Assembly: GCF_008274625.1 (NCBI RefSeq)
Contig: NZ_VTRU01000001.1
Location: 1,364,001 to 1,428,000, forward strand
Direction: 5' to 3'
Source of the DNA: Chryseobacterium panacisoli
GTDB lineage: Bacteria; Bacteroidota; Bacteroidia; Flavobacteriales; Weeksellaceae
Length of the DNA: 64,000 bases
Numbering within the stretch: the stretch's first letter is position 1; each line of letters begins with the position of its first letter. The notes under the pieces are model-generated. The model did not search any database, was not told the DNA's origin, and saw nothing but the letters and a program-made list of their open reading frames with translations. The position numbers and the translations under genes were made by a program. This document shows, one piece after another, positions 1 through 8,841 of this stretch.

Positions 1-1
1 T

Positions 2-1330
2 TATAATTATTTCGAACTCAGAAACAAACAGCTTTCTCCCGATAACCTGGAAAATTTTATGATCCTGCGCCAGATCCTGATGCGTATCTATGAAATCACA
101 AAAGAAATCAATGAGATCTATAAAGTATTTTCTCAGAATATAAAACTGGCAAAAAGTTTATCCACTGGATTAGATTTGAAAAAATTCATGCCTAATGAGC
201 CCAAGCTCAATGCTAAGGTTTTAAGAAATAATATTTCGTTATCCTCTTCCCATTTCCGCCATGCAATAAGAATTACAACCGCTTTGCTCCTGGGGTATAT
301 TTTCTCCATGTTTGATGTTCTGGGACTGGGGCATACGTATTGGATATTAATTACCATTACAGCCATTTTAAAACCCGCCTACTCCATCACGAAACAGAGA
401 AACCTGCTCCGTCTCTATGGCACAATTGCAGGGGCCAGCATTGCTTACGCTATTCTGCATTTTGTACATATTAACGGTGTTTTATTTGGTATTCTGCTTA
501 TCAGCATGATCATGTGTTTCAGTTTCCTGAAAGGACGGTATTTCTGGGCGGTATTATTCATGACAATCTATGTTTTCCTGAGTTTTAATTTTTTAAATCC
601 AGGGAAAGTTAATATCATTTTTAAAGACAGAATATTTGATACAGCAATTGCCGGAATCATTGCTTTTCTGGTTTCTTATATAGTACTTCCGGTTTGGGAA
701 CATACACAAAATCTGGATCTGATGAAGAAGTCTGCAGCAGACAATCTTATCTATTTTCAGAGTGTGATTTCCAAATTCTTACAGGGAAATTTTGATATTG
801 AAGAGTATAAGGTAAAGCGAAAAAATGCCATCATTTCTTTGGCCAATCTTTCTGACAACTTTCAGAGAATGATTTCAGATCCTAAAAATCAGCAGAAAAA
901 ACTGGAAGTTGTTCACCAGTTTGTGGCAACATCACACCTGATCACAGCGTATACTGCTTCTCTTTCTCAGTATTCCAAGAGTAATGAACAATATCCTGAA
1001 ATAGATGCTGAAAGCTGGAGCCGGAAGATTGAAGCAGAAATGCAGCAAACCTCTACCCTTCTCAACGGAAATGATATCAACGAAACACTGAAAATGGAAA
1101 GCCGTCTTGAGCCGGAAGATTCTTCCATTGAAGATATGCTTCTGAAAAGAAAAACCGAGATTGAGGAAAATGACATTGTAGACAGAAGAGATCCTGATAA
1201 AATATCCCATCTAACGGAGCTTAAAAACATCCACGATATCCTGGAACTGATCTATGATGTAGCAAAAGAACAGAGAAAAGTTATCGAGAAGTACAAAAAC
1301 GAGACAGATCCTACTCCTCCACAATCGTAA
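2..1330 (+). CDS. FUSC family inner-membrane protein, 5' end outside window
   Basis: The reading frame is open to the left edge, so the ATG at 59 is internal and the true start lies upstream. The visible part has a hydrophobic block (about residues 65-215 counted from that ATG) with the motif YWILITITAILKP followed by TKQR and GTIAGA, typical of the FUSC/YccS-like domain. A charged cytoplasmic tail of about 200 residues follows. FUSC proteins resemble aromatic-acid efflux or aluminium-activated transporters; the substrate here is unknown. The last 20 bases overlap the convergent phosphopantetheinyl transferase gene. The family call is fairly safe, the function is not. Confidence 0.8.
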   Translation, partial: YNYFELRNKQLSPDNLENFMILRQILMRIYEITKEINEIYKVFSQNIKLAKSLSTGLDLKKFMPNEPKLNAKVLRNNISLSSSHFRHAIRITTALLLGYIFSMFDVLGLGHTYWILITITAILKPAYSITKQRNLLRLYGTIAGASIAYAILHFVHINGVLFGILLISMIMCFSFLKGRYFWAVLFMTIYVFLSFNFLNPGKVNIIFKDRIFDTAIAGIIAFLVSYIVLPVWEHTQNLDLMKKSAADNLIYFQSVISKFLQGNFDIEEYKVKRKNAIISLANLSDNFQRMISDPKNQQKKLEVVHQFVATSHLITAYTASLSQYSKSNEQYPEIDAESWSRKIEAEMQQTSTLLNGNDINETLKMESRLEPEDSSIEDMLLKRKTEIEENDIVDRRDPDKISHLTELKNIHDILELIYDVAKEQRKVIEKYKNETDPTPPQS

Positions 1331-1925
1331 AGCAGTAGTCATCAAAAAACTCTACCCTGGCCTTGAATTCATCAGAAAACTGATCGTCATAGACACGGCA
1401 GCTTATTTTATGAAGATGCTTCAGCTCGAAAGGCTTCACTTCATAGTTTTTCTTTAAAGACCAGTATTTTGAGTGGTGAATTTTGTACATACTTTCTTTC
1501 ACACTCCATATAATCGTATAAAAAGTATCGGCTTTATCTTCAGGGATGAATCCGCGCTCATTTTCATAGGTAAATTTATCAATCACCCTTAAAATCTTAG
1601 GATTGAACTTTTCTACGTCAATTCCTATTTTATTTTTAGAAATGGCAATGGCGGCAAAGGGAAAAGAATGCGTAATGGAAATCTCCGCATCGTTGGGAGA
1701 AAGAAAAGGCTCTCTTTCTTTATATAAAATCTTAGAATTGGGCTTTAATGCTTTCAGTAGCTTACGTACCATCAGGACTTCCAATAATTTTTTAGGATGA
1801 TAATCTTTTACCTTTTCAGCATTTTCCGGCTCCAGAAGCTGATGAATATCAAGTTCTTCACTTTCATCATACTTCCAAACAAGGATGGTGGCATTATCAT
1901 CTGAAAAATCTCTGTAGAGTGGCAT
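1311..1925 (-). CDS. 4'-phosphopantetheinyl transferase superfamily protein
   Basis: 204 residues, the usual size for Sfp/AcpS-superfamily enzymes. These move the phosphopantetheine arm of CoA onto a serine of carrier proteins. The sequence shows the family motifs in order: ISITHSFPFAAIAIS, then IGIDVEKFNPK with the magnesium-binding Asp, then IWSVKESMYK with the catalytic Lys-Glu pair. It converges on the FUSC gene with a 20-base overlap. No synthase or carrier protein gene is nearby, so the carrier target cannot be named. A repeat-rich gap follows upstream. Confidence 0.88.
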   Translation of the reverse strand: MPLYRDFSDDNATILVWKYDESEELDIHQLLEPENAEKVKDYHPKKLLEVLMVRKLLKALKPNSKILYKEREPFLSPNDAEISITHSFPFAAIAISKNKIGIDVEKFNPKILRVIDKFTYENERGFIPEDKADTFYTIIWSVKESMYKIHHSKYWSLKKNYEVKPFELKHLHKISCRVYDDQFSDEFKARVEFFDDYCFTIVEE

Positions 1926-1959
1926 TCTTTTTTATATGAGACAAAAATACTAAAAAAAG

Positions 1960-2180
1960 CTTGAAGCTGGGAGCTGGAGGATGGAAGTTACAATTCGTTA
2001 TAAAAACAAGAAATAAATAAAGCCAGAAGAAATCGTTTATGAAAAAAGGAATGAGGAAAAGAGCTGGGAGACAGGAGATGGAAGTTATTATCCGTTACAA
2101 GAATCAATTAAAGATTAAATTAAAACTTCTTTGTTTCCTTAACCTTTACAAATCTCCAGCTTCCCGCTTCCAGCTCCCAG
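1960..2180. repeat. Purine-rich intergenic repeats, two direct copies and one inverted
   Basis: Copy 1 (1964-1999) and copy 2 (2061-2100) both run CTGGGAG..GGA..ATGGAAGTT and then T-rich sequence ending CGTTA. Copy 3 (2152-2180) is in the opposite orientation (CTCCAGCTTCCCGCTTCCAG). They fill the whole gap between the phosphopantetheinyl transferase and the HugZ-like gene. Related copies lie at 8671-8710, 12588-12625, 25536-25625 and 26358-26410. No coding potential was seen. Confidence 0.6.
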
Positions 2181-2184
2181 TTTA

Positions 2185-2703
2185 TTATTTAGACTGATGA
2201 TTCACATCGTTTCTGTGCTCTACAATTTCAAGATTCGCATCCACAAAATAGGCGCTTCCGAATCCATTTACGTAAGATCCTTTCACAGGTTGTAATGCAA
2301 TTAAAATAAAATCACCCATTTCAGAAATGACATCCACTACTTTTCCGTGAGTCTCTTTAAGTTGGGCAACTACAGTATTCCATACTTCAGAATCTCTTTC
2401 AATCTGAGATACTGCTGCTTCAATAGTCAGCCTTTCGCGGGCATAAATCTGTTTGGTAGCAGATTCATCTTCAATAAACATGATTGATGTTTTTCTTCCG
2501 TCAGCGAGGTTTTTAGTATGTTTTGCCATGAAAGATACCAGAATATAAAATGTCTGGTCCACTTGAACAAAAGGAGCATAGCTTGAATTGGGATTTCCTT
2601 CAGCATCTACTGTAGCCAGAATAATGCTTTTAGAAGCATTGATCAGTTCTTGGACTTTTGGAGTAACAGGTTTGATTTTCTTTTCTGTATGGTTTTGATT
2701 CAT
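2185..2703 (-). CDS. HugZ family pyridoxamine 5'-phosphate oxidase-like protein
   Basis: 172 residues with the split-barrel flavin-binding fold pattern: an N-terminal SIILATVDAEGNPNSSYAPF strand pair, a central RKTSIMFIED and a C-terminal GSYVNGFGSAYFVD. The GFGxA element is characteristic of the HugZ branch, whose studied members bind or degrade haem, rather than of true PdxH. No haem-uptake genes are adjacent, so a haem role is only a family inference. Transcribed away from ahcY. Confidence 0.75.
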   Translation of the reverse strand: MNQNHTEKKIKPVTPKVQELINASKSIILATVDAEGNPNSSYAPFVQVDQTFYILVSFMAKHTKNLADGRKTSIMFIEDESATKQIYARERLTIEAAVSQIERDSEVWNTVVAQLKETHGKVVDVISEMGDFILIALQPVKGSYVNGFGSAYFVDANLEIVEHRNDVNHQSK

Positions 2704-2820
2704 AATATATTATTTATGAGCTAAATTAATTATTTATATTAAGACTAAATAACATTAACTCATGTTTAATCTCATAAAACCGAACTTAATCTACCGTTTT
2801 TATATCTTAATTATTAATTG

Positions 2821-2828
2821 TAATTTTG
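2821..2828 (+). promoter_or_regulatory. Bacteroidetes -7 box for ahcY
   Basis: TAATTTTG matches TAnnTTTG and lies 39 bases before the ahcY ATG. No clear TTG at the -33 position was seen. Confidence 0.55.
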
Positions 2829-2867
2829 CCTTTCGTTATCAATTGAATTTAAAATTATTCATTACAT

Positions 2868-4181
2868 ATGAGTACTACAACACAATACGTTCCTTATAAA
2901 GTTAAGGATATCTCCCTTGCAGAATGGGGTAGAAAAGAAATTACCCTTGCAGAAGCAGAAATGCCTGGTTTGATGTCTATCCGTGAAGAATACGGACCAT
3001 CTCAACCCCTTAAAGGAGCAAGAATCGCAGGATGTCTTCACATGACAATCCAAACGGCTGTGCTTATCGAGACATTGGTAGCTTTAGGAGCTGAAGTTAC
3101 CTGGTCATCTTGTAATATTTTCTCTACACAGGATCACGCTGCTGCGGCTATTGCTGCTGCTGGAATTCCGGTGTATGCATGGAAAGGTTTAAATGAAGAA
3201 GAATTTGACTGGTGTATTGAGCAGACTTTATTCTTTGGTGAAGACAGAAAGCCATTAAATATGATTTTGGATGATGGTGGAGATTTAACAAACATGGTTT
3301 TTGATAAATACCCTGAATTCACAAAAGATATCAAAGGGCTTTCTGAAGAAACCACTACCGGAGTACACAGACTGTACGAAAGAATGAAGAACGGAACTTT
3401 GGTAATGCCTGCAATCAACGTAAACGATTCAGTAACTAAATCTAAATTCGACAACAAATACGGATGTAAAGAGTCTGCTGTAGATGCAGTAAGAAGAGCT
3501 ACAGACGTAATGTTGGCCGGAAAAAGAGTGGTAGTTTGCGGATACGGAGATGTTGGTAAAGGTACTGCGGCTTCATTCAGAGGAGCAGGTTCTATCGTTA
3601 CTGTTACGGAAATTGACCCGATCTGTGCGCTTCAGGCTGCTATGGACGGATATGAAGTAAAAAGACTAGACACTGTAGTAGATAATGCTGATATCATCAT
3701 TACTACAACAGGTAACTTCAATATCGTAAGAGGAGAGCATTTCCTTAAAATGAAAGATAAAGCAATCGTTTGTAACATCGGTCACTTCGATAATGAAATC
3801 GATATGGCTTGGTTAAACAAAAACTATGGTCAGACTAAATCTGAAGTGAAGCCTCAGGTTGATATCTATACTATTGAAGGAAAAGAAGTAATCATCCTTG
3901 CAGAAGGTAGATTGGTAAACTTAGGATGTGCTACAGGACACCCAAGTTTCGTAATGTCTAACTCTTTCTCTAACCAGACTCTGGCTCAGATCGAATTATG
4001 GAACAACGCTGCTGCTTACAAAAACGAAGTATACATGCTTCCTAAGCACTTAGATGAGAAAGTAGCTGCTTTACACCTTAAGAAATTAAGCGTGGAGCTT
4101 GAAACTCTTTCTCCTGAGCAGGCTGAATACATCGGAGTAGACGTAAAAGGGCCATTCAAGCCTGAATACTACAGATATTAA
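2868..4181 (+). CDS. ahcY: Adenosylhomocysteinase
   Basis: 437 residues, full length. It hydrolyses S-adenosylhomocysteine to adenosine and homocysteine, relieving product inhibition of methyltransferases. Seen directly: the [16 protein letters not shown] substrate-binding stretch, the NAD-binding glycine motif [15 protein letters not shown], the GHFDNEI and [18 protein letters not shown] blocks, and the C-terminal tyrosine pair (KPEYYRY), which contributes to the neighbouring subunit's cofactor site in this family. It stands alone with its own promoter and a strong terminator at 4204-4235. Confidence 0.98.
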   Translation: MSTTTQYVPYKVKDISLAEWGRKEITLAEAEMPGLMSIREEYGPSQPLKGARIAGCLHMTIQTAVLIETLVALGAEVTWSSCNIFSTQDHAAAAIAAAGIPVYAWKGLNEEEFDWCIEQTLFFGEDRKPLNMILDDGGDLTNMVFDKYPEFTKDIKGLSEETTTGVHRLYERMKNGTLVMPAINVNDSVTKSKFDNKYGCKESAVDAVRRATDVMLAGKRVVVCGYGDVGKGTAASFRGAGSIVTVTEIDPICALQAAMDGYEVKRLDTVVDNADIIITTTGNFNIVRGEHFLKMKDKAIVCNIGHFDNEIDMAWLNKNYGQTKSEVKPQVDIYTIEGKEVIILAEGRLVNLGCATGHPSFVMSNSFSNQTLAQIELWNNAAAYKNEVYMLPKHLDEKVAALHLKKLSVELETLSPEQAEYIGVDVKGPFKPEYYRY

Positions 4182-4203
4182 GATCTATATAAAACATGAT
4201 ATG

Positions 4204-4235
4204 ATCCCACTATTTCTAAGATAGTGGGATTTTTT
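4204..4235 (+). terminator. Intrinsic terminator after ahcY
   Basis: Perfect 10-base stem ATCCCACTAT / ATAGTGGGAT with a 7-base loop and a T5 tail, 22 bases after the stop codon. Confidence 0.9.
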
Positions 4236-4338
4236 ATGCGGGGATATAAGTCAGTCCGAATACTAATCCGGATTACAGCAGAACAATGAACCTTCAATAA
4301 GAACAGAATTTAGTCCGTTTTCATAATAAAATAAGATC

Positions 4339-4353
4339 AACTGGCTTTAGCCA
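4339..4353. repeat. Single GGCTTTAGCC repeat half
   Basis: AACTGGCTTTAGCCA is a degenerate copy of the GGCTAAAGCC family found more fully at 12672-12810, 17937-17961 and 47347-47400. The rest of the gap 4236-4465 shows no gene. Confidence 0.45.
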
Positions 4354-4465
4354 AAACTTAAAATCCATTACTACAGCAATCCGTATTTTGCCCATATTTT
4401 CCCCCTCTTAAGGCTCTATTTATAAAAAATGAATATCTTAGCTCTCTTAAATAAAACATTAAACT

Positions 4466-4858
4466 ATGAAAAAACAAAGAGTATCGAATGCATTCGTCGC
4501 AGCATCATGGGTAGCATTGGGAGCAGGAATGATTGGTTTTATTGTTGGTCTTGCAAGAGCTGAAATGCTGCTGAATGAAAAAGGATATTATTTCACTATT
4601 CTTCTTTATGGCTTATTTGCTGTTGTTTCGCTACAGAAAGCAGTACGGGACAGATTAGAAAATATTCAGGTAACCGATATTTATTACGGGATCTGTTGGT
4701 TTGCCACATTATCATCCATCGTATTACTAGCCATTGGGCTTTGGAATGCCACTATCCTTCCAAGTGAAAAAGGTTTTTATGCCTTTGCCTTTTTGCTCGC
4801 GCTCTTCGGAGCTATAGCAGTCCAGAAAAATACACGTGACAATATACTTCAGGAATAA
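4466..4858 (+). CDS. YiaA/YiaB-type four-helix membrane protein
   Basis: 130 residues made of two YiaAB-type helical hairpins. Each contains a hydrophobic helix, a short loop with N-E-K-G-Y/F-Y (LNEKGYYF near residue 35, PSEKGFYAF near residue 99) and a second helix ending in a basic QKAVRDR or QKNTRDN motif. The two halves are clearly internal repeats. Function is unknown. The gene is monocistronic, with a terminator seven bases after the stop. Confidence 0.85.
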   Translation: MKKQRVSNAFVAASWVALGAGMIGFIVGLARAEMLLNEKGYYFTILLYGLFAVVSLQKAVRDRLENIQVTDIYYGICWFATLSSIVLLAIGLWNATILPSEKGFYAFAFLLALFGAIAVQKNTRDNILQE

Positions 4859-4864
4859 AGTACA

Positions 4865-4888
4865 ACTCTCCAAAACGGAGAGTTTTTT
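4865..4888 (+). terminator. Intrinsic terminator after the YiaA-like gene
   Basis: ACTCTCC, a short AAAAC loop, GGAGAGT, then a T6 tract. Confidence 0.88.
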
Positions 4889-5043
4889 ATTTGGCAACAA
4901 TAAACAATATTCAAAACAACAGCGAATAATATCATTAATATTTTAAAATTTCATTATATTTATATCATAAAATAGAGATATAAACAAAAACATTTACATA
5001 TCTTTATTTCTTACCTCAAAAACTAATACCATAAACTATAAAC

Positions 5044-6366
5044 ATGATTTTAAAAAAAATCCCGGTACTCATTTTCCTTTTGCTCACATTTATTGTAAAA
5101 GCACAAAATGAGTTCATCACCATCTGGAAAACTCAAAATGCCTCATTCATTAAATTTCCCGGCCGGGGAACCAACTTCAAGGTATCCTGGGAAGAAGTAG
5201 GATATCCTCAGCATAACGGAACAATAAACAATGTAACTTCTGCTACCGAATTCATTATCAACGTAGGTACACCTTTACATCCTGTACCATCTCAAGCCAG
5301 CTACAAAATTAAAATCAGTAACGGAAACGGAAGCTTTGATCAGGTGAGATTTTTTGATAATACATTAATTCCCACTTATAATGCTTCAGACCGCTCAAAA
5401 ATCACCCAAATTGTACAATGGGGAAAAATAAAATGGAAAAGCTTTGACAATGCTTTTGTATATTGTGATAATATGGATGTAACAGCCACTGATGTGCCAG
5501 ATCTCAGCATGGTTACCAGTATGCGCCAGATGTTTTATTTATGTATTTCACTAATCGGCAATCCCTCTTTCAATACCTGGAACACCTCTACCATTACAGA
5601 TATGTATTATATGTTTGGTGATAATTATCTCTTTAACCAGCCACTGGGGAACTGGGATACTTCCAATGTTACAGATATGTCATATATGTTTGATTATACA
5701 GGATTCAATCAATCTTTGAGTAAATGGAATACCGCAAAGGTTACCACCATGGAACACATGTTTCATGATTCGGAAAATTTCAATCAGGATCTTCAAAACT
5801 GGAATACAGGAAATGTCACGAATATGAACGAAATGTTTCATAATACCGCTTTTAACCAGAATATCGGAAGATGGAATCTGGGTTCATTAACAACAGCTAC
5901 CGGCATGTTTCTCAATTCTGCTATGAGTTGTCTGAATTATGACAAAACCCTTTACGGATGGAGCCAAAGCTCATCAACACCGGCCAATATAAATCTATCA
6001 AGCGCCTCACCATTAGTCTATTCTCATGCTGATGCAGTAGCCGCAAGAAATTATTTAATTAATAATAAAGGCTGGACGATATCCGGTGATGTTTACAATG
6101 GATTATGCAATCAGACACTTTCAACTTCTGAAACGGAGGTCAGCATTCAGTCCGCTATCTATCCGAATCCGGTAAAAGATCATATTTATCTGAAAAACAT
6201 TCCAAATCCGGAAAGTTATATCATAACCGATATGAGCGGAAGAACTGTTGCTAAAGACAATCTGAAACACGAGGAAATTACTGTCAGACTTTTGTCTCCG
6301 GGAAATTATATTCTGCAGATCTTGACTAAAAATAAGATTTATTCATTTCCATTCATTAAGAAATAA
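5044..6366 (+). CDS. BspA-family leucine-rich-repeat surface protein with T9SS sorting domain
   Basis: 440 residues. A signal peptide (residues 1-20, ending KAQ) is followed by an N-terminal region and then DUF285/BspA-type repeats of about 23-25 residues (roughly 165-310) with the pattern FNQ-x-L-x-x-W-(N/D)-T-x-x-V-T-x-M-x-x-M-F. The C-terminus (about 365-440) has YPNPVKDHIYL, ITDMSGR and GNYILQI, a type A T9SS sorting domain. The product should be exported to the cell surface or medium. BspA-type repeats often serve adhesion; the ligand here is unknown. The next gene is a close paralogue 32 bases downstream. Confidence 0.88.
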   Translation: MILKKIPVLIFLLLTFIVKAQNEFITIWKTQNASFIKFPGRGTNFKVSWEEVGYPQHNGTINNVTSATEFIINVGTPLHPVPSQASYKIKISNGNGSFDQVRFFDNTLIPTYNASDRSKITQIVQWGKIKWKSFDNAFVYCDNMDVTATDVPDLSMVTSMRQMFYLCISLIGNPSFNTWNTSTITDMYYMFGDNYLFNQPLGNWDTSNVTDMSYMFDYTGFNQSLSKWNTAKVTTMEHMFHDSENFNQDLQNWNTGNVTNMNEMFHNTAFNQNIGRWNLGSLTTATGMFLNSAMSCLNYDKTLYGWSQSSSTPANINLSSASPLVYSHADAVAARNYLINNKGWTISGDVYNGLCNQTLSTSETEVSIQSAIYPNPVKDHIYLKNIPNPESYIITDMSGRTVAKDNLKHEEITVRLLSPGNYILQILTKNKIYSFPFIKK

Positions 6367-6398
6367 CGATAAAAACTAATAACCATAAAACGATAAAT

Positions 6399-8072
6399 AT
6401 GTTTTTTAAAAAAATCCCAACACTCATTTTTCTTTTGCTGATATTTCTGGTAAAGGCACAAAATGAATTTATCACGGTATGGAAACCCAGTCTTACCCCG
6501 CCTTCCTATCCTTATGCAGGCATTCCTGTTAACTCAAATAATAATCAGATCTGGTTTCCCGGAAGAGGAACAAATTATCAAATTTATTGGGAAGAAATAG
6601 GCTACCCTTCACACAATGCAACCTTAACGAATGTAACTTCTGCTTACCAGACCCTGATCGATTTCGGAGTACCACACAACCCCAATCCATCAGATGCTAC
6701 CTACCGGTTGAAAGTAAGCAATGGAAACGGAAATTTTCACCAGATAAGATTTGCCGACTGGGACATGCTAAATGATAACGGAATTGTAGGAGATGTTCAT
6801 AAAATACAATTGATAGAACAATGGGGAAATATTCAGTGGTCCTCTATGGAACAGGCATTTCAGGCATGCAAAATTTTAGATTTTACGGCAACAGATATTC
6901 CTGATCTGAAGGAGGTAACTGATTTGTCCAACATGTTTTTAGGCTGTTACAGCTTAGTGGGAAATTCCAGTATCAATACCTGGAACATTGCCAATGTAAC
7001 AACGCTGTTGGGAACATTTTCAGGATGTTTTGTATTCAATCAGCCGGTTGGAGACTGGAATACATCCAATGTTACCATGATGGGCATAACATTCAGTGCG
7101 GCAAAGCTTTTCAACCAGCCACTGGCAAACTGGGATACCTCAAAAGTAACTGCTACTACGGCCATGTTTAGTGGAGCAACTCAGTTTAATCAACCTATTG
7201 GAAACTGGGATATGTCCAGTAATCTTGATGCAGAATTTATGTTCTCGAATGCCATCAATTTTAATCAGCCACTCGGAAACTGGAATACAACACAGATTAT
7301 TGAAATGAATAATATGTTTGTGAGCGCAAAGGCTTTTAATCAGGATATCAGCGGCTGGGATACCCAAAACGTAAAATTCATGCATGGTATGTTTCAGAAT
7401 GCTGAGAACTTTAACAGTAATATTTCCAACTGGGATACCAGAAAAGTAGAATGGATGCAGGATATGTTCAATGGTGCTAAAAAATTCAACCAAAATATAG
7501 GAAAATGGAATGTAAGCTTAGTAAAAAACATGAACAACATGTTCAGCAATGCCATTATTTTTAACCAAAACCTGGGAAGCTGGAATCTCAATTCATTACT
7601 GTACGCTTCCAATATGTTCAAAAACTCTGCGCTGAACTGCCAGAATTATGACAGTACCCTGTATGGCTGGAGCCTGAATCCTTCAACGCCAGATAATATC
7701 AACCTATCCTCAGTTTCTCCTCTTACCTATTCCCATAATGCAGCAATTACTGCAAGAAACTATCTGATTAACAACAAGGGCTGGACAATCATTGGAGATA
7801 CCTATAACGGAGAATGTCAATCCTTCCTTGGAACTTCTGATATAAAGATAAAAGGTGAAATCAATATCTACCCCAATCCCGCCACTGATATTATTTATGT
7901 GAAAAATTCCGATGCAAAAGATTTTAAAATTATTGATATGAGCGGAAGAATTGTTTTAAGCGGAAATTTGGTGAATGAGCAAATCAACATCCAGGCATTA
8001 ACGTCCGGAAATTATATTTTACAGCTTATTTTGAAAGATCAGACCATCTCTTCAAAATTCATTAAGAAATAA
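6399..8072 (+). CDS. BspA-family leucine-rich-repeat surface protein, larger paralogue
   Basis: 557 residues, same architecture as the preceding gene: a near-identical signal peptide, DUF285/BspA repeats (about 170-430, more copies than the neighbour) and a T9SS sorting domain starting at YPNPATDIIYV. The conserved N-terminal region (FPGRGTN, EEIGYP, NVTSA) and the segment after the repeats (NYDSTLYGW, ARNYLINNKGWTI) match the neighbour closely. This points to tandem duplication followed by a change in repeat number. The two genes are probably co-transcribed and end at the terminator at 8077-8110. Confidence 0.88.
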   Translation: MFFKKIPTLIFLLLIFLVKAQNEFITVWKPSLTPPSYPYAGIPVNSNNNQIWFPGRGTNYQIYWEEIGYPSHNATLTNVTSAYQTLIDFGVPHNPNPSDATYRLKVSNGNGNFHQIRFADWDMLNDNGIVGDVHKIQLIEQWGNIQWSSMEQAFQACKILDFTATDIPDLKEVTDLSNMFLGCYSLVGNSSINTWNIANVTTLLGTFSGCFVFNQPVGDWNTSNVTMMGITFSAAKLFNQPLANWDTSKVTATTAMFSGATQFNQPIGNWDMSSNLDAEFMFSNAINFNQPLGNWNTTQIIEMNNMFVSAKAFNQDISGWDTQNVKFMHGMFQNAENFNSNISNWDTRKVEWMQDMFNGAKKFNQNIGKWNVSLVKNMNNMFSNAIIFNQNLGSWNLNSLLYASNMFKNSALNCQNYDSTLYGWSLNPSTPDNINLSSVSPLTYSHNAAITARNYLINNKGWTIIGDTYNGECQSFLGTSDIKIKGEINIYPNPATDIIYVKNSDAKDFKIIDMSGRIVLSGNLVNEQINIQALTSGNYILQLILKDQTISSKFIKK

Positions 8073-8076
8073 AATA

Positions 8077-8110
8077 AAAAAGCCTCGCAGAAAAGTGAGG
8101 CTTTTATTTT
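8077..8110. terminator. Bidirectional terminator between the LRR genes and purE
   Basis: AAAAGCCTC pairs with GAGGCTTTT around a short loop. A T-rich flank lies on the right and an A-rich flank on the left, so it can work for the rightward LRR genes and the leftward purE. Confidence 0.8.
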
Positions 8111-8124
8111 GAGTTTAAATGTAA

Positions 8125-8628
8125 CTACTTGTCAAAATGATTAGGATGCTGAGCTTTGATATCATCCACCGTTCCTAATACTTTATCTTTCAGGGAATCC
8201 TGGTATTTCTGAAGTTTTGCTGCTACTTCTTCATTTCCGCTGCCTAAAATTTTTGCTGCTAAAATCCCTGCATTCAACGCTCCGTTCAAAGCTACGGTAG
8301 CTACCGGAATTCCACCAGGCATCTGAAGAATAGATAAAACAGAATCCCATCCGTCTATTGAATTACTGGACAGGATCGGAACCCCAATTACCGGAAGTGT
8401 AGTACAGCTTGCCACCATTCCCGGAAGGTGCGCCGCTCCTCCAGCCCCTGCTACGATTACTTTCAGTCCTCTTTCCTGAGCGGTTTTTGCATAATCGAAC
8501 ATTCTTTCCGGCGTTCTGTGTGCTGAAACTACAGTTAATTCATAAGGGATATCAAGGCTTTTAAGAAAATTTGCAGCCTGTTCCATGATCGGCAGATCAC
8601 TCTGACTGCCCATAATAATTCCTACCAT
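8125..8628 (-). CDS. purE: N5-carboxyaminoimidazole ribonucleotide mutase
   Basis: 167 residues from the ATG at 8628, the normal class I PurE length. It converts N5-CAIR to CAIR in purine synthesis, using the product of PurK, encoded at 12879-13991. Motifs seen: GSQSDLPIM at the start, SAHRTPERMF, AGAGGAAHLPGMVAS and SIDGWDSVLSILQMPGG. A longer frame reaches 8733, but its extra 35 residues come from a purine-rich repeat. A TATCTTTG promoter box at 8649-8656 lies inside that extension, so the shorter start is chosen. Confidence 0.95.
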   Translation of the reverse strand: MVGIIMGSQSDLPIMEQAANFLKSLDIPYELTVVSAHRTPERMFDYAKTAQERGLKVIVAGAGGAAHLPGMVASCTTLPVIGVPILSSNSIDGWDSVLSILQMPGGIPVATVALNGALNAGILAAKILGSGNEEVAAKLQKYQDSLKDKVLGTVDDIKAQHPNHFDK

Positions 8629-8648
8629 CTTCAATTTTATTAGATGTT

Positions 8649-8656
8649 CAAAGATA
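8649..8656 (-). promoter_or_regulatory. -7 box for purE
   Basis: TATCTTTG on the minus strand, 20 bases before the chosen purE ATG. It decides the start, because the longer frame would begin upstream of the promoter. Confidence 0.6.
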
Positions 8657-8670
8657 AAGAATAAAAATGT

Positions 8671-8710
8671 AAAGCTGGAAGTTGGAGAGAAGAAGCTGGA
8701 AGTTCTTTGA
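8671..8710. repeat. Purine-rich intergenic repeat copy
   Basis: Two imperfect units AAGCTGGAAGTT (8672-8683 and 8693-8704). Same family as 1960-2180. Confidence 0.5.
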
Positions 8711-8811
8711 TCACAATCAAATATTAAAGCCAAAGTCTACTCCATTGTCTCTCTTATCTGTATCATCAAAAATTGAAAAAACTGTATCCATTATTTTTTC
8801 TGCAAAACCTT

Positions 8812-8819
8812 TACATTTG
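8812..8819 (+). promoter_or_regulatory. -7 box for the EamA exporter
   Basis: TACATTTG fits TAnnTTTG. It lies inside the longest possible reading frame and 22 bases before the TTG at 8842, favouring that later start. Confidence 0.5.
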
Positions 8820-8841
8820 TTTGTTACACTACTTATTTACA

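Noticed and set aside
8629-8733. N-terminal extension of purE to 8733
   Set aside because: The extra residues come from a purine-rich repeat, do not resemble PurE, and lie upstream of the likely promoter box.
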